Below are positions 25,269 through 28,783 of a stretch of 28,783 nucleotides of DNA, in pieces. The position numbers and the translations under genes are program-made. The notes beneath the pieces are model-generated. The model was not told the origin of the DNA. It saw nothing but the letters and a program-made list of their open reading frames with translations, and made no database searches. Origin of the DNA: Cellulomonas sp. (GTDB lineage Bacteria; Actinomycetota; Actinomycetes; Actinomycetales; Cellulomonadaceae); assembly GCA_027451305.1 (NCBI GenBank), contig DAIDJQ010000053.1, forward strand, positions 1 through 28,783, written 5' to 3'. Numbering within the stretch: the stretch's first letter is position 1; every line of letters begins with the position of its first letter.

Positions 25269-26866
25269 GCGTGCAGCCCCGGCCGCGTACCGGCTGCGGC
25301 GGCCCGCTCGTCCCGCACCGCGGCGAGCACGTCGCGGTCGTTGTAACGGTGGAACACCCCGGCGATCTCCTGGGTCGGCTCGTGCCCCTTGCCCGTGATG
25401 ATCACCGTGTCCTCGTCGCCCGCCAGGTCCAGCGCCCGCCGGACGGCGTCGGCGCGGCTCGTCGTCACCTCGAGCACGTCGTGCAGGTCGGGCCGCTCCG
25501 CGCGGGCGCCCTCGAGGACCGCCGCCCGGATCGAGCCGGGCTCCTCCGAGCGCGGGTTCTCGTCCGTGACGACGACGACGTCCGCCAGCCGCGCCGCGAT
25601 CTGCCCCATCATCGGCCGCTTGCCGCGGTCCCGGTCACCGTCCGAGCCCAGCACGATCACCAGACGTCCCGGGGTGATCGGCCGGACCGCCTCGAGGGCG
25701 AGCACCAGCGCGTCCGGGGTGTGCGCGTAGTCCACCAGGCAGAGCGGGAGACCGTTCCCGCGTTCGACGACGCGCTCCATCCGGCCGGGGATCTCGTGGG
25801 CGTGCGCCACAGCCTCGATCGCCACCGCCAAGGGCACGCCGGCGGCGTGCGCGAGCACCACCGCCGCTGCGGCGTTCGAGACGTTCACCAGGCCGGGCAG
25901 GGGGCTGGCGGCGGGGTGCCGGACGCCGTCGGGGCCGCGCAGCACGAAGCTCGAGCCGACGCCGTCGAGGCCGATCTGCGCCTCGACCACCGCCCAGTCG
26001 GCCGTCTCCCCGGCGGGATCGCCCACGTGAGTGGCCACCGTCTCCACCGGGATCGGAGCCGCGGCCGCGAGACGACGGCCCCACTCGTCGTCCACCACCA
26101 CGACGCCGCGGCGAGCCTGGTCCGGCGCGAACAGCCGGGACTTGTCCGCGAAGTACGTCTCCATGTCGCCGTGGAAGTCGAGGTGGTCGCGCTGGAGGTT
26201 GGTGAAGCCCACCACGTCGAACACCAGGCCGCGCACCCGGCCGAGGGCGAGGGCGTGCGAGGAGACCTCGGTGCTCATCGCGGTCGCCCCGCGCTCGGCA
26301 GCCAGCGCGACGATCGCCTGCAGCACCGGGGCCTCCACCGTGGTGCGGGGGCTCTCGACGGCCTCGTCCCCGATCCGCAGCTCGACGGTGCCCAGCACCG
26401 CGGTCACCGGGTGCACCGCGCGCAGCGCTGCGTCGACGAAGTACGTCGTGGTCGTCTTGCCGTTGGTCCCGGTCACCCCGACGGTCACCATCCCGGCTGC
26501 CGGGTCGCCGTGCACCCAGGCGGCCACGGGACCGGCGAGCGCGCGCGGATCCTCCGCGACCAGCACCGGGACCCGGTCGGCCACGCCGTCGGCGCTCGCG
26601 AGCCGCCTGCCCGCCTCGTCCGTGAGCACCGCCGACGCACCCGCGTCCACGGCCGCAGCGGCGAACCGGGCACCGTGCACGGTGAAGCCCGGGACTGCGA
26701 CGAAGAGGTCGCCGGCCTGCACGTCGTCGCTCGCCATGCTGACCCCGTGCACGGTGGTGCCGGAGGCCTGCGCACCCGTCGCGACCAGGCCGAACACCTC
26801 GATCAGGTCGGCCGCCCGACGGGCCGGGGGACTGAGCGGGCGCATCCGTCCCTGGGGGGAGGTCAT
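25265..26866 (-). CDS. murE: MurE, UDP-MurNAc-dipeptide:diamino-acid ligase
   Basis: 533 residues, slightly longer than usual. It adds the third, diamino residue of the stem peptide. Visible: DDVQAGDLFVAVPGFTVHGARF (47-68), P-loop VTGTNGKTTTTYF at 131-143 (Lys137), TEVSSHAL at 199-206, NLQRDHLDFHG (223-233), ADKSRLF with Lys242 (usually carbamylated), DYAHTPDAL at 379-387, GSDGDRDRGKRPMM at 407-420 and the amino-acid-recognition motif TDENPRSEEP at 434-443, and TGKGHE at 491-496. The common form of that motif is DNPR; here it reads ENPR, so the diamino acid (meso-DAP, Lys or Orn) is not certain. The ATG at 26864-26866 has TAGATT 6 bases upstream and lies 35 bases after the ftsI stop. Confidence 0.94.
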   Translation of the reverse strand: MTSPQGRMRPLSPPARRAADLIEVFGLVATGAQASGTTVHGVSMASDDVQAGDLFVAVPGFTVHGARFAAAAVDAGASAVLTDEAGRRLASADGVADRVPVLVAEDPRALAGPVAAWVHGDPAAGMVTVGVTGTNGKTTTTYFVDAALRAVHPVTAVLGTVELRIGDEAVESPRTTVEAPVLQAIVALAAERGATAMSTEVSSHALALGRVRGLVFDVVGFTNLQRDHLDFHGDMETYFADKSRLFAPDQARRGVVVVDDEWGRRLAAAAPIPVETVATHVGDPAGETADWAVVEAQIGLDGVGSSFVLRGPDGVRHPAASPLPGLVNVSNAAAAVVLAHAAGVPLAVAIEAVAHAHEIPGRMERVVERGNGLPLCLVDYAHTPDALVLALEAVRPITPGRLVIVLGSDGDRDRGKRPMMGQIAARLADVVVVTDENPRSEEPGSIRAAVLEGARAERPDLHDVLEVTTSRADAVRRALDLAGDEDTVIITGKGHEPTQEIAGVFHRYNDRDVLAAVRDERAAAAGTRPGLHA

Positions 26867-26872
26867 GGGGAG

Positions 26873-26878
26873 AATCTA
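26873..26878 (-). promoter_or_regulatory. Candidate -10 hexamer for a leaderless murE transcript
   Basis: TAGATT on the minus strand ends 6 bases before ATG 26866, in the 35-base gap after ftsI. No clear -35. It would drive the coupled block from murE to ftsQ independently of the upstream genes. Confidence 0.45.
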
Positions 26879-26901
26879 CCTGGCCGCTCTCTCGCGCCCG
26901 G

Positions 26902-28737
26902 TCACCAGGTGGACGGGAAGAGCGTCGTCTTGGCCCCGGACGGCGCGATCCCGAGCTCGGACAGCGCGAAGCCCGCCACGTCGCTGAAGACCGGCGCGGC
27001 GACCACGCCGCCGTAGATCGACGTCTTGGGGTTCTGCAGGAAGACGCCCACCACGAGGCGGGGCGAGTCGGCCGGCACCACCCCGATGAACGAGGCCGTG
27101 ATGCCACCCGTCTGCATGTCCTGCGCCGTCCCCGTCTTGCCGGCGACCTGGTAGCCCGGGACCGCGGCCGACGTCCCGGTGCCGTCGTTGACGACGCTGC
27201 CCAGCATGGTCAGCACCGTCTGCGCGGTCTTGGCGGACACGGCCCGCACCCCGGCGGGCTGCGCGACGGGCGTGTACGTGCCGTCCGGCGACGTCCACCC
27301 GGCGATCAGGTGCGGCTTCGGGCGCACGCCGCCGTTGGCGATCGTCGCGTAGACGTTGGTCGCCTGCAGGGCGTTCACCGACAGGCCCTGGCCGAACAGC
27401 ACGGTGTACTCCGTCCGTCCGTCCCACTGGTCGGCGGGGTGCAGGATGCCGGCGGTCTCCCCGGGGAGCTCGACACCGGTCGGCGTGCCGACACCGAACT
27501 TCGTGAGGTAGGAGTACCGCTGGTCCTTGGTCAGCTGCTGACCGACCATGACAGTCCCGGCGTTCGAGGACTGGGCCAGGATGCCGGTCGTGGTCCACTG
27601 CTCGACGCCGTGCTGCTCGGCGTCGTGGAAGGTCTGACCGTTCGGCGTCGTGTACTGGTACGGCACCGAGAACTGCGACGTCGGGGTCGTCAGGCCGGAC
27701 TCCAGGAGCCCCGCCATGGTGATGACCTTGCCCGTCGAGCCCGGCTCGAAGGCGTCCGAGACCGCACGGGACAGCGCATCGGCCGCAGCGGCGCCCGGCT
27801 TGTTCGGGTCGATCGAGTCCGAGTCCGCGACGGCGTACAGAGCTCCGGTGGCGACGTCCTCGACCACGACCGTCGCCGAGTCGGCGCCGGTGGCGGCCTT
27901 CTGCGCGTCCGCCGCCTCCTGAGCCTTCCACTGCAGGTCGGAGAGGATCGTCAACCGCGCGGACTGGCCGGCGACGGCAGGCGAGCCGGTCGAGTAGCCG
28001 CCCGGGATCGCCTGGCCACCGGCGCCCCTCTCGTAGGTCTCGGAGCCGGCGGTGCCGGTCAGCCGCGAGTTCAGCGTGTACTCCAGGCCCTGCAGGCCCT
28101 TGCCGTCCGTGCCGACGAAGCCGATCAGGTTGCCCGCCACGGTGCCCTTGGGGTACGCGCGGTCGGCGACCTCGTCCACCATCACGCCGTCGATGCGCAG
28201 CGACTCCACCTCACGGGCGACCTCCGGGAGCACACCCTTGGCGATGTACCGGAACGTCGCGCTGCCCGCCAGCTCACCCCCGAGCTCCGCCGAGTTGGAG
28301 CCGAGCAGCGGGGCGAGCAGCGCGGCGACCCCCGCGGCGCCGTCCGGGGCGCCGGTGCCGCCGGTGCTCCGGTACTTCGCGATGGTGCGCTGGTTGACGG
28401 ACACGTCGTACCGCTCGACCGAGGTCGCGAGCGGGACACCGTCCGCGTCGGTGATCTGGCCGCGCTGTCCCAGCACGGTCACCGACGAGAGCCGCTTCTC
28501 CAGCGCCACCTTCGCGATCGCCGGCCCCGCGATGCCCTGGACCCACACCAGCCGCCCGGCGAACGTCATCAGCACCAGGACGAGCACGACGACGAGTGCG
28601 GTGACCCGCCCCCGCGGCCCCGCCTCCTGGACCGGGCGAGGACCACGGGGACGAGGCACCTGGAGCAGCCGGGCGGCCTCCCCGACGGCGCGACGACGGG
28701 GGGGCACCCGGGTCGCTGTGGAGGCCATGCCTGCCAC
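26902..28737 (-). CDS. ftsI: FtsI (PBP2b/PBP3 type), septal peptidoglycan transpeptidase
   Basis: 611 residues. Class B penicillin-binding protein that crosslinks septal peptidoglycan with FtsW. A basic, Pro/Arg-rich cytosolic N-terminus (1-44) precedes one membrane segment (about 46-66), then the pedestal domain (RGQITDADGVPLATS at 92-106, GFVGTDGKGLQGLEY at 206-220). The transpeptidase motifs are Ser334-Thr-Gly-Lys337 (EPGSTGKVIT), Ser390-Ser-Asn392 (SSNAG) and Lys534-Thr-Gly536 (AGKTGTAQD). No PASTA domain is present. The start is given as GTG 28735-28737; ATG 28726-28728, three codons later, is equally possible and neither has a strong ribosome site. The stop lies 35 bases before murE. 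Confidence 0.95.
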   Translation of the reverse strand: MAGMASTATRVPPRRRAVGEAARLLQVPRPRGPRPVQEAGPRGRVTALVVVLVLVLMTFAGRLVWVQGIAGPAIAKVALEKRLSSVTVLGQRGQITDADGVPLATSVERYDVSVNQRTIAKYRSTGGTGAPDGAAGVAALLAPLLGSNSAELGGELAGSATFRYIAKGVLPEVAREVESLRIDGVMVDEVADRAYPKGTVAGNLIGFVGTDGKGLQGLEYTLNSRLTGTAGSETYERGAGGQAIPGGYSTGSPAVAGQSARLTILSDLQWKAQEAADAQKAATGADSATVVVEDVATGALYAVADSDSIDPNKPGAAAADALSRAVSDAFEPGSTGKVITMAGLLESGLTTPTSQFSVPYQYTTPNGQTFHDAEQHGVEQWTTTGILAQSSNAGTVMVGQQLTKDQRYSYLTKFGVGTPTGVELPGETAGILHPADQWDGRTEYTVLFGQGLSVNALQATNVYATIANGGVRPKPHLIAGWTSPDGTYTPVAQPAGVRAVSAKTAQTVLTMLGSVVNDGTGTSAAVPGYQVAGKTGTAQDMQTGGITASFIGVVPADSPRLVVGVFLQNPKTSIYGGVVAAPVFSDVAGFALSELGIAPSGAKTTLFPSTW

Positions 28738-28783
28738 CGTGCCACGGCGTGCTTCCCGCCCGGCCGCGCCGCGCGGGGCGGGA

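Overview
The window is about 28.8 kb of very GC-rich DNA (by eye above 70% G+C). It comes from a high-GC Gram-positive bacterium (Actinomycetota), most likely a member of the Micrococcales close to Cellulomonas and its relatives. The signs are PriA in the his operon, the SepF/YggT/DivIVA set beside ftsZ, no ftsA or min genes, frequent GTG starts, and several starts that look leaderless. Apart from the 3' end of a serine protease gene at the left edge (+ strand), every gene lies on the minus strand, so transcription runs from right to left.

Right part (about 16.2-28.7 kb): the cell wall and division (dcw) cluster, in transcription order ftsI, murE, murF, mraY, murD, ftsW, a fused murG-murC gene, and ftsQ. 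From murE to ftsQ every gene overlaps or abuts the next (GTGA, TAGGTG, an 8-base overlap, ATGA), so translation is probably coupled throughout. The products make UDP-MurNAc-pentapeptide (MurC, D, E, F), lipid I and II (MraY, MurG), and polymerise and crosslink septal peptidoglycan (FtsW, FtsI), with FtsQ as a divisome scaffold. The most notable feature is that MurG and MurC are encoded by one uninterrupted 910-codon frame.

Middle part (about 9.8-16.2 kb): ftsZ with its own upstream control region (candidate promoters and a 31-base imperfect dyad), then pgeF, sepF, yggT and divIVA, which support Z-ring anchoring, polar growth and peptidoglycan editing. After a block of strong hairpins come a DksA/TraR-type zinc-finger gene with its own promoter, then lspA and an RluA-family pseudouridine synthase gene.

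Left part (about 0.2-9.8 kb): dnaE (replicative DNA polymerase III alpha) ending in tandem hairpins, then a histidine operon: hisD, hisC, hisB, an uncharacterised gene, hisH, priA (HisA/TrpF type) and an SseB-family gene. hisF, hisI, hisG and hisE are not in the window.

Six genes (hisD, hisC, hisH, dnaE, lspA, murE) carry a TANNNT -10 hexamer only 6-7 bases before the start codon, which is the geometry of leaderless transcripts. No tRNA, rRNA, CRISPR array, insertion sequence or prophage was seen. No stretch longer than 300 bases lacks a gene. The last 46 bases (28738-28783), upstream of ftsI, show nothing I can assign.
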